Counted from the first letter of the stretch, positions 1 through 10,139 are shown. The stretch is DNA of 64,000 nucleotides from Paracidovorax oryzae ATCC 19882 (GCF_000687165.1 NZ_JMKU01000019.1:62001-126000), one strand, 5' to 3'. Numbers and translations are program-made. Notes: a model not told the origin generated them from the sequence alone.

Positions 1-115
1 GCGCGGCGGGGCGGCCCTTGCGCGGCGGCCCTGGCCTTTGGCCGCGCCAGTTGCCGGGGCTGTGCTCCAAGCGAGGCGCCGAGCAGGCCTGACTTCAACA
101 TGACTTCGTGACCTT

Positions 116-1054
116 ATGCCTACAAAACACTCTGCCCAAAATCCACGCTACCGCGGCATCTTCCCGGTCGTGCCGACCACGTTCCACGAGGACGGCAGCC
201 TCGATCTGGAGAGCCAGAAGCGCTGCCTGGATTTCATGATCGATGCCGGCGTCGATGGCCTGTGCATCCTGGCCAATTTCTCCGAGCAGTTCTCGCTGTC
301 GGACGCCGAGCGCGAAGTCCTCACGCGCACGTCGCTGGAGCACGTCGCGGGCCGGGTGCCGGTGATCGTCACCACCACCCACTACGGCACCCGGGTGTGC
401 GCCGAGCGCAGCCGCGCCGCGCAGGACATGGGCGCCGCCATGGTGATGGTGATGCCGCCCTACCACGGTGCCACCTTCCGCGTGCCCGAGGCGCAGATCC
501 ACGCGTTCTATGCCCGGGTGTCCGACGCGATCGACATTCCCATCATGGTGCAGGACGCCCCGGCCAGCGGCACGGTGCTGTCCGCCCCCTTCCTCGCCCG
601 CATGGCGCAGGAGATCGAGCACCTGGCCTATTTCAAGATCGAGACGCCCGGCGCCGCCAGCAAGCTGCGCGAGCTGATCCGCCTGGGCGGCGACGCCATC
701 GAGGGCCCCTGGGACGGCGAAGAAGCCATCACCCTGCTGGCCGACCTGGACGCGGGCGCCACCGGTGCGATGACGGGTGGCGCCTTCCCGGACGGCATCC
801 GCCCCATCATCGAGGCCCACCGCGCGGGCGACATGGACCAGGCCTTCGCGCTCTACCAGCGCTGGCTGCCGCTCATCAACCACGAGAACCGCCAGGGCGG
901 CATCCTCACCGCCAAGGCGCTGATGAAGGAAGGCGGCGTGATCGCCTGCGAAGCCGGCCGCCACCCCTTCCCGCCCATGCACCCCGAGGTGCGCCGGGGC
1001 CTGATCGACATCGCACGCCGGCTCGACCCGCTGGTGCTGCGCTGGGCCCGCTGA
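116..1054 (+). CDS. DapA/N-acetylneuraminate lyase-family protein (probable sugar-acid dehydratase or aldolase)
   Basis: A 312-residue class I lyase of the dihydrodipicolinate synthase family, which acts on 2-keto acids through a Schiff base in a TIM barrel. The Schiff-base lysine is visible as Lys174 in AYFKIETPG. The usual YNxP signature of true DapA is replaced by VQDAPASG, so lysine biosynthesis is unlikely. Relatives with this pattern include 2-keto-3-deoxy sugar acid dehydratases such as the L-arabonate pathway enzyme. It sits 13 bp upstream of dgoK and opens an apparent galactonate operon, so the substrate is probably a keto-deoxy sugar acid or a related side product. The exact reaction is inferred. 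The start is the ATG shortly after stops in the other frames; 312 residues is normal for the family. Confidence 0.8.
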   Translation: MPTKHSAQNPRYRGIFPVVPTTFHEDGSLDLESQKRCLDFMIDAGVDGLCILANFSEQFSLSDAEREVLTRTSLEHVAGRVPVIVTTTHYGTRVCAERSRAAQDMGAAMVMVMPPYHGATFRVPEAQIHAFYARVSDAIDIPIMVQDAPASGTVLSAPFLARMAQEIEHLAYFKIETPGAASKLRELIRLGGDAIEGPWDGEEAITLLADLDAGATGAMTGGAFPDGIRPIIEAHRAGDMDQAFALYQRWLPLINHENRQGGILTAKALMKEGGVIACEAGRHPFPPMHPEVRRGLIDIARRLDPLVLRWAR

Positions 1055-1067
1055 GCCGGCTGCCGCC

Positions 1068-2120
1068 ATGAACGACCACGCCGCCGATCTTTCCGCCACC
1101 CGCCTCGTCGCGCTCGACTGGGGCACCAGTTCGCTGCGCGCCTACCGCCTGGGCGACGGGGGCCGCGTGCTGGAGCTGCGCCACCGGCCCTGGGGCATCA
1201 TGCACCTGCCGCCTGCGCCCGAGGATGAAGGCGCCGGCACGGATGCCGCCTTCGAGCGCGCCCTGCAGGACGCCTGCGGCGACTGGCTGGCTGCCGCGCC
1301 GCACCTTCCGCTGCTGGCCTGCGGCATGGTGGGCAGCGCCCAGGGCTGGCGCGAGGCGCGCTACCTGCACACGCCCTCCTCGCTCGACGCGCTGGCGCAC
1401 GGGCTGACCCAGGTGGACCGCCCCGGCGGCCAGCCGCTGCACATCGTGCCCGGCCTGCTGCAGCCCGGCGAGCTGCCCAACGTGATGCGCGGCGAAGAGA
1501 CCCAGGTACTGGGCGTACTGGCACTGCGGCCCGCCGAAGACGCCGGCCCCTGGCTGGTGGGCCTGCCCGGCTCCCACAGCAAGTGGGTGGTGGCGCAGCG
1601 CGGCGGCATTTCAGGCTTCCACACCTTCATGACGGGCGAGGTGTTCGCCGCACTGCGCGGCCACACCATCCTGGGACGGACCATGGCCCCGGCGGGCGCG
1701 CAGGACGGCGCCTTGCCGGATGAGGATGCCTTCGTGCGCGGCCTGCGGGTGGCGGGCGGCAGCGACGCCGGCCTGGGCCTGCTCTCGCACATCTTCAGCA
1801 CCCGCACCCTGGGGCTCACGGGCGTGCTGCCCGCCAGCGCCCAGGCCGACTACCTCTCGGGCCTGCTCATCGGCCACGAGGTCGCCGCCCTCGCCCGCGT
1901 GCATCCGCCGGGCGGCACCGCAGCCCCCGTCCAGCCGCTGCTCTGCGGCGAGCCGGACCTGTGCCGCCGCTACGCGCTGGCCCTGCGGCTGCAGGGCTTC
2001 GCCGAGCCCGCCATCGCCGCCCAGGCCACGCCCACCGGGCTCTGGCAGATCGCCCGGGCCGCCGGCCTGCCGGCCGGGGGAGCGCCCCAACCCTCATCCG
2101 CGGAGAGCCTTGCAGCATGA
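1068..2120 (+). CDS. dgoK: 2-dehydro-3-deoxygalactonokinase
   Basis: The protein has 350 residues and belongs to the DgoK family of the ASKHA (sugar kinase/actin) fold. It phosphorylates 2-keto-3-deoxy-galactonate to the 6-phosphate in the De Ley-Doudoroff route for D-galactonate. The N-terminal phosphate-binding loop is seen as LDWGTSSLRAYRL, and a second conserved block is GLPGSHSKWV near residue 165. Length matches the family (about 290-350). Its stop overlaps the ATG of dgoA by the ATGA arrangement, which supports translational coupling and fixes both boundaries. The following aldolase and dehydratase genes strongly support the assignment. Confidence 0.92.
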   Translation: MNDHAADLSATRLVALDWGTSSLRAYRLGDGGRVLELRHRPWGIMHLPPAPEDEGAGTDAAFERALQDACGDWLAAAPHLPLLACGMVGSAQGWREARYLHTPSSLDALAHGLTQVDRPGGQPLHIVPGLLQPGELPNVMRGEETQVLGVLALRPAEDAGPWLVGLPGSHSKWVVAQRGGISGFHTFMTGEVFAALRGHTILGRTMAPAGAQDGALPDEDAFVRGLRVAGGSDAGLGLLSHIFSTRTLGLTGVLPASAQADYLSGLLIGHEVAALARVHPPGGTAAPVQPLLCGEPDLCRRYALALRLQGFAEPAIAAQATPTGLWQIARAAGLPAGGAPQPSSAESLAA

Positions 2121-2839
2121 CCACCATCGACCACACCCTGTTCCACGCCCTGCAGCGCTGCGGGCTCATCGCCATCCTGCGCGGCATCCAGCCCCATGAG
2201 GCCGTGCCGATCGGCCACGCCCTGTACGACGCGGGCTTCCGCATCATCGAGGTGCCGCTCAACTCCCCCGAGCCCCTGGCCAGCATCCGCGCGCTGCGCG
2301 ATGCCCTGCCCACCGACTGCGTGGTGGGCGCGGGCACGGTGCTTTCCACGCACGACTGCGCCGACGTGGCCGAGGCCGGCGGGCAGATCATCGTCATGCC
2401 GCACAGCGACCCGGCCGTGATCCGCGCCGCGCGCGCGGCCGGCCTGGCCTGCGCCCCCGGGGTGGCGACGCTGACCGAGGCCTATGCCGCGCTGGCCGCC
2501 GGCGCCAACCTGCTCAAGCTCTTCCCCGCGGAAGCGCTTCCTCCCGCCGTGCTCAAGGCCTGGCGCGCGGTGATCCCGCCCAGCGTGGCGCTGGCCCCCG
2601 TCGGCGGCATCGCGCCGGAAAGCATCGCGCCCTATGCGGCGGCAGGCGCCAGCGGCTTCGGCCTGGGCTCGGCCCTCTACCGCCCCGGCAACAGCGCGGC
2701 CGACGTGGCCCGCAAGGCCGTCGCCTTCATCCAGGCCTGGCACGACGCCTATGGCATGGCCCGCACGTGCGGGCAGGGCTCCGCGCCGGCCGCCGCGGCA
2801 GCCACCCGTTCCTCGCCCACCGCAGCCACCGTTTCCTGA
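2117..2839 (+). CDS. dgoA: 2-dehydro-3-deoxy-6-phosphogalactonate aldolase
   Basis: The protein has 240 residues and is a KDPG/KDPGal aldolase. It cleaves 2-keto-3-deoxy-6-phosphogalactonate to pyruvate and glyceraldehyde 3-phosphate. Family blocks seen are [34 protein letters not shown] and the Schiff-base lysine in [11 protein letters not shown]. The start ATG overlaps the dgoK stop by four bases. The core ends near residue 212; a further tail of about 25 residues rich in Ala, Thr and Ser follows, absent from typical 205-residue enzymes and probably disordered. It lies 13 bp before dgoD in the same operon. Confidence 0.92.
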   Translation: MTTIDHTLFHALQRCGLIAILRGIQPHEAVPIGHALYDAGFRIIEVPLNSPEPLASIRALRDALPTDCVVGAGTVLSTHDCADVAEAGGQIIVMPHSDPAVIRAARAAGLACAPGVATLTEAYAALAAGANLLKLFPAEALPPAVLKAWRAVIPPSVALAPVGGIAPESIAPYAAAGASGFGLGSALYRPGNSAADVARKAVAFIQAWHDAYGMARTCGQGSAPAAAAATRSSPTAATVS

Positions 2840-2852
2840 GATTTCCCCTGCC

Positions 2853-4001
2853 ATGAAGATCACCCGATTGACCACGTTCCTGGTGCCGCCGCGCTGGTGC
2901 TTCCTGAAGATCGAAACCGACGAAGGCATCGACGGCTGGGGCGAACCCGTCCTCGAAGGCCGTGCCCAGACCGTGGCCGCCGCCGTGGAGGAACTCGCCG
3001 ACTACCTCGTCGGCAAGGATCCTCGCAACATCGAGGACCACTGGACGGTGCTCTACCGCGGCGGCTTCTACCGCGGCGGCGGCATCCACATGAGCGCGCT
3101 GGCCGGCATCGACCAGGCGCTGTGGGACATCAAGGGCAAGGCCCTGGGCGTGCCGGTGTCCGAGCTGCTGGGCGGCAACGTGCGCGACAAGATCCGCGTC
3201 TACAGCTGGATCGGCGGCGACCGGCCGGCCGAGACCGCGCGCCAGGCCCGCGACGCCGTGGGCCGTGGCTTCACCGCGGTGAAGATGAACGGGACGGAAG
3301 AAATGCAGTTCGTGGACACCTTCGACAAGGTGGAGCGCTGCCTGCAGAACGTGGCCGCCGTGCGCGAGGCCGTGGGCCCGCACGTGGGCATCGGCGTGGA
3401 TTTCCACGGCCGCGTCCACCGGCCCATGGCCAAGATCCTCGTCAAGGAACTGGAGCCCTACCGGCTGATGTTCATCGAGGAGCCCGTGCTCAGCGAGCAC
3501 GACGAGGCGCTGAAAGAGATCGCGCGCATCTCGTCCACGCCCATCGCCCTCGGCGAGCGGCTGTACTCGCGCTGGGACTTCAAGCGCGTGCTGCAGGAGG
3601 GCTACGCGGACATCGTCCAGCCCGACCCGTCCCATGCCGGCGGCATCACCGAGACGCGCAAGATCGCCTCGATGGCCGAGGCCTACGACGTGGCCCTGGC
3701 CCTGCACTGCCCGCTGGGCCCGATCGCGCTGGCGGCCAACCTGCAGCTCGATGCGGTCTGCTACAACGCCTTCATCCAGGAGCAGAGCCTGGGCATCCAC
3801 TACAACCAGGACAACGACCTGATGGACTACGTGTCCAACCCGCAGGTCTTCGCCTACCAGGACGGCATGGTCGCCATCCCGGGCGGTCCGGGCCTGGGCA
3901 TCGAGGTCAACGAAGACTACGTGCGCGAGCGCGCCCGTCAGGGCCACCGCTGGCGCAACCCCGTATGGCGCCACCGGGACGGCAGCCTCGCGGAATGGTG
4001 A
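2853..4001 (+). CDS. dgoD: D-galactonate dehydratase
   Basis: The 382-residue enolase-superfamily enzyme converts D-galactonate to 2-keto-3-deoxygalactonate. The length equals that of E. coli DgoD. The start [15 protein letters not shown] is typical of the family, which is why the ATG at 2853 is chosen over longer frames. Metal-ligand segments are seen as [16 protein letters not shown] and [11 protein letters not shown], and the catalytic region [16 protein letters not shown] follows. It ends the operon, so dehydratase, kinase and aldolase are all present. No galactonate transporter or GntR-type dgoR is visible inside the window, though they may lie upstream of base 1. Confidence 0.95.
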   Translation: MKITRLTTFLVPPRWCFLKIETDEGIDGWGEPVLEGRAQTVAAAVEELADYLVGKDPRNIEDHWTVLYRGGFYRGGGIHMSALAGIDQALWDIKGKALGVPVSELLGGNVRDKIRVYSWIGGDRPAETARQARDAVGRGFTAVKMNGTEEMQFVDTFDKVERCLQNVAAVREAVGPHVGIGVDFHGRVHRPMAKILVKELEPYRLMFIEEPVLSEHDEALKEIARISSTPIALGERLYSRWDFKRVLQEGYADIVQPDPSHAGGITETRKIASMAEAYDVALALHCPLGPIALAANLQLDAVCYNAFIQEQSLGIHYNQDNDLMDYVSNPQVFAYQDGMVAIPGGPGLGIEVNEDYVRERARQGHRWRNPVWRHRDGSLAEW

Positions 4002-4041
4002 TGTCCGCTGCGGGCGGACCGCTCGCCGTCCGCCGCCAGGC

Positions 4042-6303
4042 TCAGCCGGCCGTCCCGGCCTCGCGCGCCGCGGCGCGCACCTGCCCGGCCCGTTCGGTGG
4101 CCAGCGCCAGGCGGCGCACCAGCCAGGGGCCGAGGTCGCCATCGTGCGGATCGGGCCAGGCCTGCGCGTCGCCGGGCAGTGGCGGCCACGGGGCATCCGC
4201 CGCGGTGGCAGCGGCGTCCTCCCGCCCTTCCAGCCGGCGGGAGATCGCCTCGGCCGTCTGCGCGAGCGAGACCTGCAGCGCCCCGGCATCCAGGCGCCCG
4301 CGCCGCAGCAGCAGCATGGTCTTGATCGCGGTGAGCTGTGCCAGCAACTGGTAGCAGCGCGCCTGCAGGTGCTCCAGCGCCACCACGGGCGGCTGCACGG
4401 CCCGGGGCTCGGCCATGGCCCGCTCGGTGGCCTGCACGAGGGCAGACAGGCTGTCGTAGGCCTCGCGCCGCGCCAGCCGCCAGGCCAGCTCCGGCGCATT
4501 GTCCACCGCGTGCAGCTGGCCCAGCGCCAGCGCCTCGCGCGCGTGCCGCGCCTGTGCCACCAGCGTGCGCTGCACCAGCGCGGGAATCTGCGAGCGCTCC
4601 CACGAGGGCAGCACATAGGAGAACGCCCAGGCGATGCCGGTGCCGATCAGCGTGTCGGCCAGGCGCTCCAGCAGGTCGAAGGCCGGGCTCACGGCCCCGC
4701 CGTGCAGCATGTGCGACTGCACCAGGCCCAGCACCGTGGCCGCCACCGCGGTGACCAGGTAGCGCCGCACCGCGAAGGCATGGGCCACGGCCTGCGCCAC
4801 CGTCAGGCACAGCACCAGCTGCCACGACGACAGGTGCGCCGCCAGCAGGGCCGCCGCCAGCACGCAGCCCAGCAGCGTGCCCGCCACGCGGCTGTTTCGG
4901 CGCTCCAGCGTCTGCGCGAGGCTGCCGCGCAGCACGACCACGATGGTGAGCAGGATCCAGTACGCATGCGTGCCCCAGGGCAGCGCCTGCGCCACCAGGA
5001 AGCCCGCGGCGATGGCCAGCGCGGCACGCACCGCATGGCGCAGCGGCGGCGCGTCCCAGCGCCAGAGCGTGGCCAGCGGCGCCCACGACCAGGCCGTGGG
5101 GCTGACGAACATCTGCCAGCTGGCGCGGACCACCGCCAGGTCCGGCGGGGCCTCGCCGCGCGCGAGCGCATTCATCCGCAGCGCCTCGTCGTTGATGTGC
5201 CCCACCCGGTCCGCCAGCCCGCGGGCCAACGCGTACGGCGACGGGCCCGATACCGCGGCGGGCGGCAGCGGATCGCTCCAGCGCAGTTCCGCCAGCGCGG
5301 GCCGGGCATCGGCGAAGGGCGCGGGCCGGCTGCCGCGCAGCAGGGCGTCCGCGAGCCGGGCGAATTCCGCTGCCGCATCGAGCAGCACGCCGCGCAGCGC
5401 ATGCAGCACCGGCACATGGCCCGGGTGCGCCTTGAGGGCCTCCACGTCCAGCTCGCAAGCCAGCAGGTGGTCCCGCGTCTCCAGCACCTGCACCAGCATG
5501 GCGGCCAGCCGCTGGCGGGACGGCGTGGAGGGCGACTCCAGCACGATGTTGCGCGCGCCCTGCAGTTGCTCCGCCAGGGCTGCCTGCCGGCGCAGCAGCA
5601 GGCGGGTCAGGGCATGGGGCGCCTCCGCCGCGCCGCCATGCGCCGCGGCCTCGTCCTCCGCGCCCTGCGCGGACGTGGTGGTGCCGGCCGGCGCGCTGTC
5701 GAACAGCCGCGCCTGCACGCGCATGAGCGCCGCCAGCGAATACAGCGTGTCGGCCACGAGCTGCACCCGGTAGCGCGCGTTGAGCAGCCGGTTCGCCACC
5801 ACCGCGTAAAGCACGTACAGCCCCGCGCCCAGGGCGAAATGGGCGGTGATCGCCAGCGCGGCGGGCAGCGGGTCTCCGCCCGGCGGCACGCGCGGGGCAG
5901 CGGCCATCGAAAAGATCATGGAGAACATCACCGCCACGGCGATCGGGATGCCGCGCCGGCCCCAGGCCATGGCGAGGAAGGCCAGGAAGGTGCCGGGCAC
6001 CAGCAGCAGGCCCAGGTGCAGCGGATCGCGGTGCAGCCACTGCACCGCGAAGAACAGAGGAATGCCCAGCAGCGGCGCGGGCAGCATCTGCCAGAGCTTG
6101 CCGCGGCGCGGCCCGGGCAGGTCCGGCGGCGAGCAGACGATCACGCCCACCGACGCGGCCGCCGCCGCCGCGGCCCCCAGCCAGAGATGCACGGCCGCGG
6201 AGATGAGCAGCAGGCCCAGCGCCACGGAAACCCCGTTGGCCACATAGTGGCTCAGCGCCACGCGCACGGCCGCCCGCAGGCGGTGACTCGGATAAAGCCT
6301 CAT
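4042..6303 (-). CDS. FUSC-family inner membrane protein (YccS/aromatic acid exporter-like)
   Basis: A 753-residue protein with two clusters of transmembrane helices, at about residues 15-180 and 405-530, each followed by a soluble helical segment. This is the duplicated layout of the FUSC/YccS/AaeB group of efflux-related membrane proteins. The signature of the second membrane cluster is visible in PWGTHAYWILLTIVVVLRG followed by a TLERRNSRVAGTLLG block. Members export hydroxylated aromatic acids or have unknown substrates; nothing here fixes the substrate. It is convergent with dgoD (40 bp apart) and divergent from the hydrolase gene to its right. Confidence 0.85.
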   Translation of the reverse strand: MRLYPSHRLRAAVRVALSHYVANGVSVALGLLLISAAVHLWLGAAAAAAASVGVIVCSPPDLPGPRRGKLWQMLPAPLLGIPLFFAVQWLHRDPLHLGLLLVPGTFLAFLAMAWGRRGIPIAVAVMFSMIFSMAAAPRVPPGGDPLPAALAITAHFALGAGLYVLYAVVANRLLNARYRVQLVADTLYSLAALMRVQARLFDSAPAGTTTSAQGAEDEAAAHGGAAEAPHALTRLLLRRQAALAEQLQGARNIVLESPSTPSRQRLAAMLVQVLETRDHLLACELDVEALKAHPGHVPVLHALRGVLLDAAAEFARLADALLRGSRPAPFADARPALAELRWSDPLPPAAVSGPSPYALARGLADRVGHINDEALRMNALARGEAPPDLAVVRASWQMFVSPTAWSWAPLATLWRWDAPPLRHAVRAALAIAAGFLVAQALPWGTHAYWILLTIVVVLRGSLAQTLERRNSRVAGTLLGCVLAAALLAAHLSSWQLVLCLTVAQAVAHAFAVRRYLVTAVAATVLGLVQSHMLHGGAVSPAFDLLERLADTLIGTGIAWAFSYVLPSWERSQIPALVQRTLVAQARHAREALALGQLHAVDNAPELAWRLARREAYDSLSALVQATERAMAEPRAVQPPVVALEHLQARCYQLLAQLTAIKTMLLLRRGRLDAGALQVSLAQTAEAISRRLEGREDAAATAADAPWPPLPGDAQAWPDPHDGDLGPWLVRRLALATERAGQVRAAAREAGTAG

Positions 6304-6494
6304 ATCCCGCCGAGGTTACTGCAGCGGTGCGCCCCCAGCCGTCCCGGGGGCTTGCGCCGCGTGTAGCATGCGCACGGCCGGGCTGCAAAGCCCCTCCCCT
6401 CAGCTCCGCCCGTGTCCCGCAAGTGACTTCCTGCCTGCAGAATGCCCCCCACTTTCACCGCCGTGCCGCGGGCCCGGCCGACGGCTCGCCCGCG

Positions 6495-8501
6495 GTGCGG
6501 CGACTGGCTTTCTGGACCACGCTGCTCTGCCTCGCCGTGCTGCTGGCAGGATGCGCGGGCGTCACCGTCTCGGCCGTATCGCCGCGCGACTACCTCGCGC
6601 AGCGCCGCGGCGACGTGCTCACCACCGGGCGGCTGAGCGAGGCCTCCGAGGAGGTGCTGCGCGTGCTGGGCACCGACGGCGATGCCTGCGACCAGGACAT
6701 GCCCGCCTGCCGGCAGATGCTCGCGGCCTCGACCGGTGTCGATGAGGAGCAGCGCCTGTCCACCCTGGCGGAGCTCTGGCTGCTCGCCGCCTTGCGGGCC
6801 AGCGGCGATCGCAGGGCCGCCGGCCCCGGTGCCAGCGCCCCCGCCCCTGCCAACGAGGACCAGCAGTTGGACGCCTGGCTGGAAACCGCCCGCCACGCCT
6901 GGGCCTACCTGTTCTTCACGCCGCGCGGCCCGGAAGCGCGCGCCTTCGAAGACCGGCAGACACAGGTGCGCGACTACTACAACTTCGCCACCCAGCAAGC
7001 CCTGGCGGGCATGTTCTCGCGCTACCGCCGCACCGTGGCGGCGGAGGGCGGCGACCTGGCGCCCGGCCGGCGCCTGCAGTGGGGCAGCTGGCGCGTGCGC
7101 AGCGACACCTCCGACCTGCGCCTGCCCAGCGGGGCCCCCGAACCCAGCGAGCTGATCGCTGCGTCCACGCTGCGGTTCTCGGGCCTGCGCAACACCTACC
7201 GCCGCGACGGTTTCGGCGCCGAGCTGGTCACGGCCATGCAGCCGGCGGGCGATGCGTCCCTGCCCCGCGTCCCGCGCCGCAGCGCGCTGCAGGTGGCATC
7301 GGAAGCGGGGCAGCCCTTCCGCGAGATGCCCTACCCCGCCGCCACCGCCTTGCTGCGCTTCGAAGGAAACACGCTCGGCGAGGTGCTGGAAACGCACGAC
7401 GTGCAGGTGGAGCTCTACGATCCCTACCACACGGCGCAGGTCGTGCTCGCGGGGCGCCAGGTGCCGCTGGCCGGCAATTTCACGGCGGGCTACGGTCTGT
7501 GGCTCGCGCGCTCGGGGTTCGCGGTGCAGGCCATGCGCAGCCTGCTGGGCATGGAAGACGGCCTGTCGGCACCGCGCATCCACCTCATGCAGCCCTACGA
7601 TCCCTCGCGGCGCACCATTGTCATGCTGCACGGCCTCGCGAGCAGCCCGGAGGCGTGGATCAACGTCGCCAACGAGGTGCTGGGCGACGAGACGCTGCGC
7701 CAGAACTACCAGGTGTGGCAGGTGTACTACCCCACCAACCTGCCGCTCTGGGTGAACCGCCAGGCGATCGAGGAGGCGCTGGAGCGCACCCTCGCCCATT
7801 TCGATCCGGCGGGCACGGCCCCCGCGTCGCGCGGCATGGTGCTGGTGGGCCACAGCATGGGCGGCGTGCTCGCGCGGCTGCTGGTATCGGACTCCGGCGA
7901 CGCCCTGTGGGACACCCTGCTCGCGGAGCACCCCCTGTCCCTGGAAGACCGGCAGGCACTGCAGCCCGAACTGGACCCGCTCCTGCGCTTCCAGGCGCTA
8001 CCCCAGGTCGGCCGGGCCATCTTCATCGCCGCACCCCACCGCGGCACGCCGGTGGCGCGGCACCGGATCACGCGCTGGCTCTCCAACCTCGTCACCCTGC
8101 CCCTGGCGACCATGGAGCGGTTCGCGGACGTCACCCGGCGGCTCTCGCGCACCGAGGCGCCGGAAGGCGGCAGCAGCGTGGTGCGCCTGCCCAACAGCAT
8201 CGACAACCTGAGCGACACCGATGCCTTCGTCCAGGCCGCCGCGCGCCTGCCGGTGTCGCCGCGCGTGCCCTACCACTCCATCATGGGCCGGGAGTCGGCA
8301 GACGGCCCGCTGTCGGCATCGACCGATGGCGTCGTGCCCTATGCCAGCGCACACCTGGAAGGCGCCGTGTCCGAGCGCATCATTGCCTCCGGCCACAGCG
8401 TGCAGGAGCAGCCCGCCGCCATCCTGGAGATCCGGCGCATCCTGCGGGCCCACCTGGCCGCGAACCCCGCGGGCTCCGCGGGCACGGCCCCGGCGAAGTA
8501 G
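6495..8501 (+). CDS. Lipoprotein alpha/beta hydrolase (esterase/lipase family)
   Basis: A predicted exported hydrolase of about 668 residues. The N-terminus from the GTG start gives a basic start, a hydrophobic stretch and the lipobox LLAGC, so it should be lipid-anchored; this signal peptide is why I prefer the GTG at 6495 to the ATG at 6327, which would add 56 non-signal-like residues. The catalytic domain is C-terminal: TIVMLHGLASSPEAW forms the oxyanion region and VLVGHSMGGVLARLL carries the nucleophile elbow GHSMG. FIAAPHRGTPVA and a late SGHSVQEQP, with the probable catalytic histidine, follow. The N-terminal 350 residues resemble no domain I can name. It ends 18 bp from the convergent chemoreceptor gene. 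Substrate unknown. Confidence 0.83.
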   Translation: MRRLAFWTTLLCLAVLLAGCAGVTVSAVSPRDYLAQRRGDVLTTGRLSEASEEVLRVLGTDGDACDQDMPACRQMLAASTGVDEEQRLSTLAELWLLAALRASGDRRAAGPGASAPAPANEDQQLDAWLETARHAWAYLFFTPRGPEARAFEDRQTQVRDYYNFATQQALAGMFSRYRRTVAAEGGDLAPGRRLQWGSWRVRSDTSDLRLPSGAPEPSELIAASTLRFSGLRNTYRRDGFGAELVTAMQPAGDASLPRVPRRSALQVASEAGQPFREMPYPAATALLRFEGNTLGEVLETHDVQVELYDPYHTAQVVLAGRQVPLAGNFTAGYGLWLARSGFAVQAMRSLLGMEDGLSAPRIHLMQPYDPSRRTIVMLHGLASSPEAWINVANEVLGDETLRQNYQVWQVYYPTNLPLWVNRQAIEEALERTLAHFDPAGTAPASRGMVLVGHSMGGVLARLLVSDSGDALWDTLLAEHPLSLEDRQALQPELDPLLRFQALPQVGRAIFIAAPHRGTPVARHRITRWLSNLVTLPLATMERFADVTRRLSRTEAPEGGSSVVRLPNSIDNLSDTDAFVQAAARLPVSPRVPYHSIMGRESADGPLSASTDGVVPYASAHLEGAVSERIIASGHSVQEQPAAILEIRRILRAHLAANPAGSAGTAPAK

Positions 8502-8519
8502 CCCGCCGGCCGCCCGGCC

Positions 8520-10139
8520 TCAGGCGCCCAGCCGGGCGAAGCCTCCCTGCGGCAGTCTCTGCAGGCGCGCCGCCGCACCATCCGCCAGCCCGCCCACCCG
8601 GAACACCGCCACGGCCTCCACCAGTTGTTCGGCCTGCGAGCGCAGCGCGTTCGCCGCCGCGGCGCTCTGCTCCACCAGCGCCGCGTTCTGCTGCGTGGCC
8701 TGGTCCATCTGGGTGACGGCCTCTCCCACCTGGCTCACGCCCGCGCTCTGCTCGCGGCTCGCGACGCTGATCTCCGACACCACGTCCGTCACCCGGCGGA
8801 TGGAGTCCACCACTTCGGCCATGGTCGTTCCCGCCCGATCCACCAGGGCGGTGCCGCTCTGCACCTGGGCCACGCTGGCCGTGATCAGTTCCTTGATCTC
8901 CCGGGCGGCGCCGGCGCTGCGCTGCGCGAGGCTGCGCACCTCGCCCGCGACCACCGCGAAGCCGCGGCCCTGCTCACCCGCACGCGCCGCCTCCACCGCC
9001 GCGTTCAGCGCCAGGATGTTGGTCTGGAACGCGATGCCGTCGATCACGCCGATGATCTCTGCGATCTTGCTGCTGCTGCGGTCGATGCCGCGCATGGTGT
9101 CCACCACCTGCGACACCACCTCGCCGCCCCGGGTTGCGACGTCGGAGGCGGCCTGCGCGAACTGGCTCGCCTGCTGCGCGTTGTCCGCGTTCTGCCGCAC
9201 GGTGGCGCCGAGCTCGTCCATGGACGCGGCGGTTTCCTCCAGCGCACTGGCCTGCTGTTCCGTGCGCGCGGACAAGTCGTTGTTGCCCTGCGCGATTTCG
9301 GCAGATGCCGTCGCCACGCTGTCGGATCCCTCCCGCACCGTGGACACCACCCGTGTCAGCGCCTGCTGCATATCGCCCAGGGCGCCCAGCAGCGGGCTGA
9401 ACTCGTCGCGGGCCGTGTCCACCACCGGCACCGTCAGGTCGCCGTCGCGCACCCGCTCGGCCACCCCGCGCGACTGCTCCACGCGGCGCTGCAGCAGGTT
9501 GGCGATGTACCAGGAAAACGCCAGCAGGCCCGCGGCGATCGCCACCACCAGCAGCGACAGTTGGCTGCGTGTCTTGAAGGCCTCCTTCTGGATGTCCGAC
9601 AGTTCCGAGTGCAGCAGGTCCGTCTGGCGCTGGCGCTCCTTGGCCAGCCAGGCCAGCAGGCGGTTGCGCGTGGGAATCGTCTCGCCCACCAGCACCTCGA
9701 ACGCCTCGTCCTTGCGGCCTTCCACCACCAGGCGGAGATTGCGGTCCGCGATCGGCCTGAACTCCTGCTCCAGCTTCTGCCAGACATTGGTGAAGTCCTC
9801 GCGCGCCCGCGGGTCCTTCACTTCTGCCAGGAAGGCGGCGTCGTTGTCCGCGATGCGCTTGTACTTGGTGTCGATGTCGGCCAGCGTTTCCTTCAGGGCC
9901 TCCGGCGAGCGCACCAGCATGGCGTGCCGGATCTGCAGCGAAATCTGGGTGATGCCCAGCTCCGTGCTCGCAATGCGGGTGAGCTGCGGAACGCGCGTTT
10001 CGCCCGTCGCTTCGGCCAGCCGCCCCACGTTGCCCAGTTGCGACCAGGCCAGCCAGGCCGCCGCGGCGAGCGCGCAGATCAGCAGCATCGACACGGCATA
10101 CAGCTGCCGGGCAATGCCGTAACGGGAAAAGACAGTCAT
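8520..10139 (-). CDS. Methyl-accepting chemotaxis protein, Tar-like with helical-bundle sensor
   Basis: A 539-residue chemoreceptor. A transmembrane helix at about residues 12-32 and another near 190-210 flank a periplasmic helical domain of the four-helix-bundle type. A HAMP segment follows, then the cytoplasmic signalling domain whose hairpin tip reads IDGIAFQTNILALNAAVEAA, the region that contacts CheA and CheW. The start ATG at 10139 has a well-placed AAGGAA upstream; a longer frame to 10205 lacks support. No CheR-binding pentapeptide is visible at the C-terminus. It is the last gene of the minus-strand arm of a signalling cluster, 209 bp beyond a REC-Hpt gene, so shared transcription is possible but not shown. 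Confidence 0.94.
   Translation of the reverse strand: MTVFSRYGIARQLYAVSMLLICALAAAAWLAWSQLGNVGRLAEATGETRVPQLTRIASTELGITQISLQIRHAMLVRSPEALKETLADIDTKYKRIADNDAAFLAEVKDPRAREDFTNVWQKLEQEFRPIADRNLRLVVEGRKDEAFEVLVGETIPTRNRLLAWLAKERQRQTDLLHSELSDIQKEAFKTRSQLSLLVVAIAAGLLAFSWYIANLLQRRVEQSRGVAERVRDGDLTVPVVDTARDEFSPLLGALGDMQQALTRVVSTVREGSDSVATASAEIAQGNNDLSARTEQQASALEETAASMDELGATVRQNADNAQQASQFAQAASDVATRGGEVVSQVVDTMRGIDRSSSKIAEIIGVIDGIAFQTNILALNAAVEAARAGEQGRGFAVVAGEVRSLAQRSAGAAREIKELITASVAQVQSGTALVDRAGTTMAEVVDSIRRVTDVVSEISVASREQSAGVSQVGEAVTQMDQATQQNAALVEQSAAAANALRSQAEQLVEAVAVFRVGGLADGAAARLQRLPQGGFARLGA

Noticed and set aside
1-115. Possible end of an upstream gene at the left edge
   Set aside because: All three forward frames stay open for 90-110 bases, but none gives recognisable sequence, so no partial gene is called.
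6327-6494. Longer N-terminus for the lipoprotein hydrolase
   Set aside because: It would place 56 polar, Pro/Arg-rich residues ahead of a clear lipoprotein signal, which would block export.
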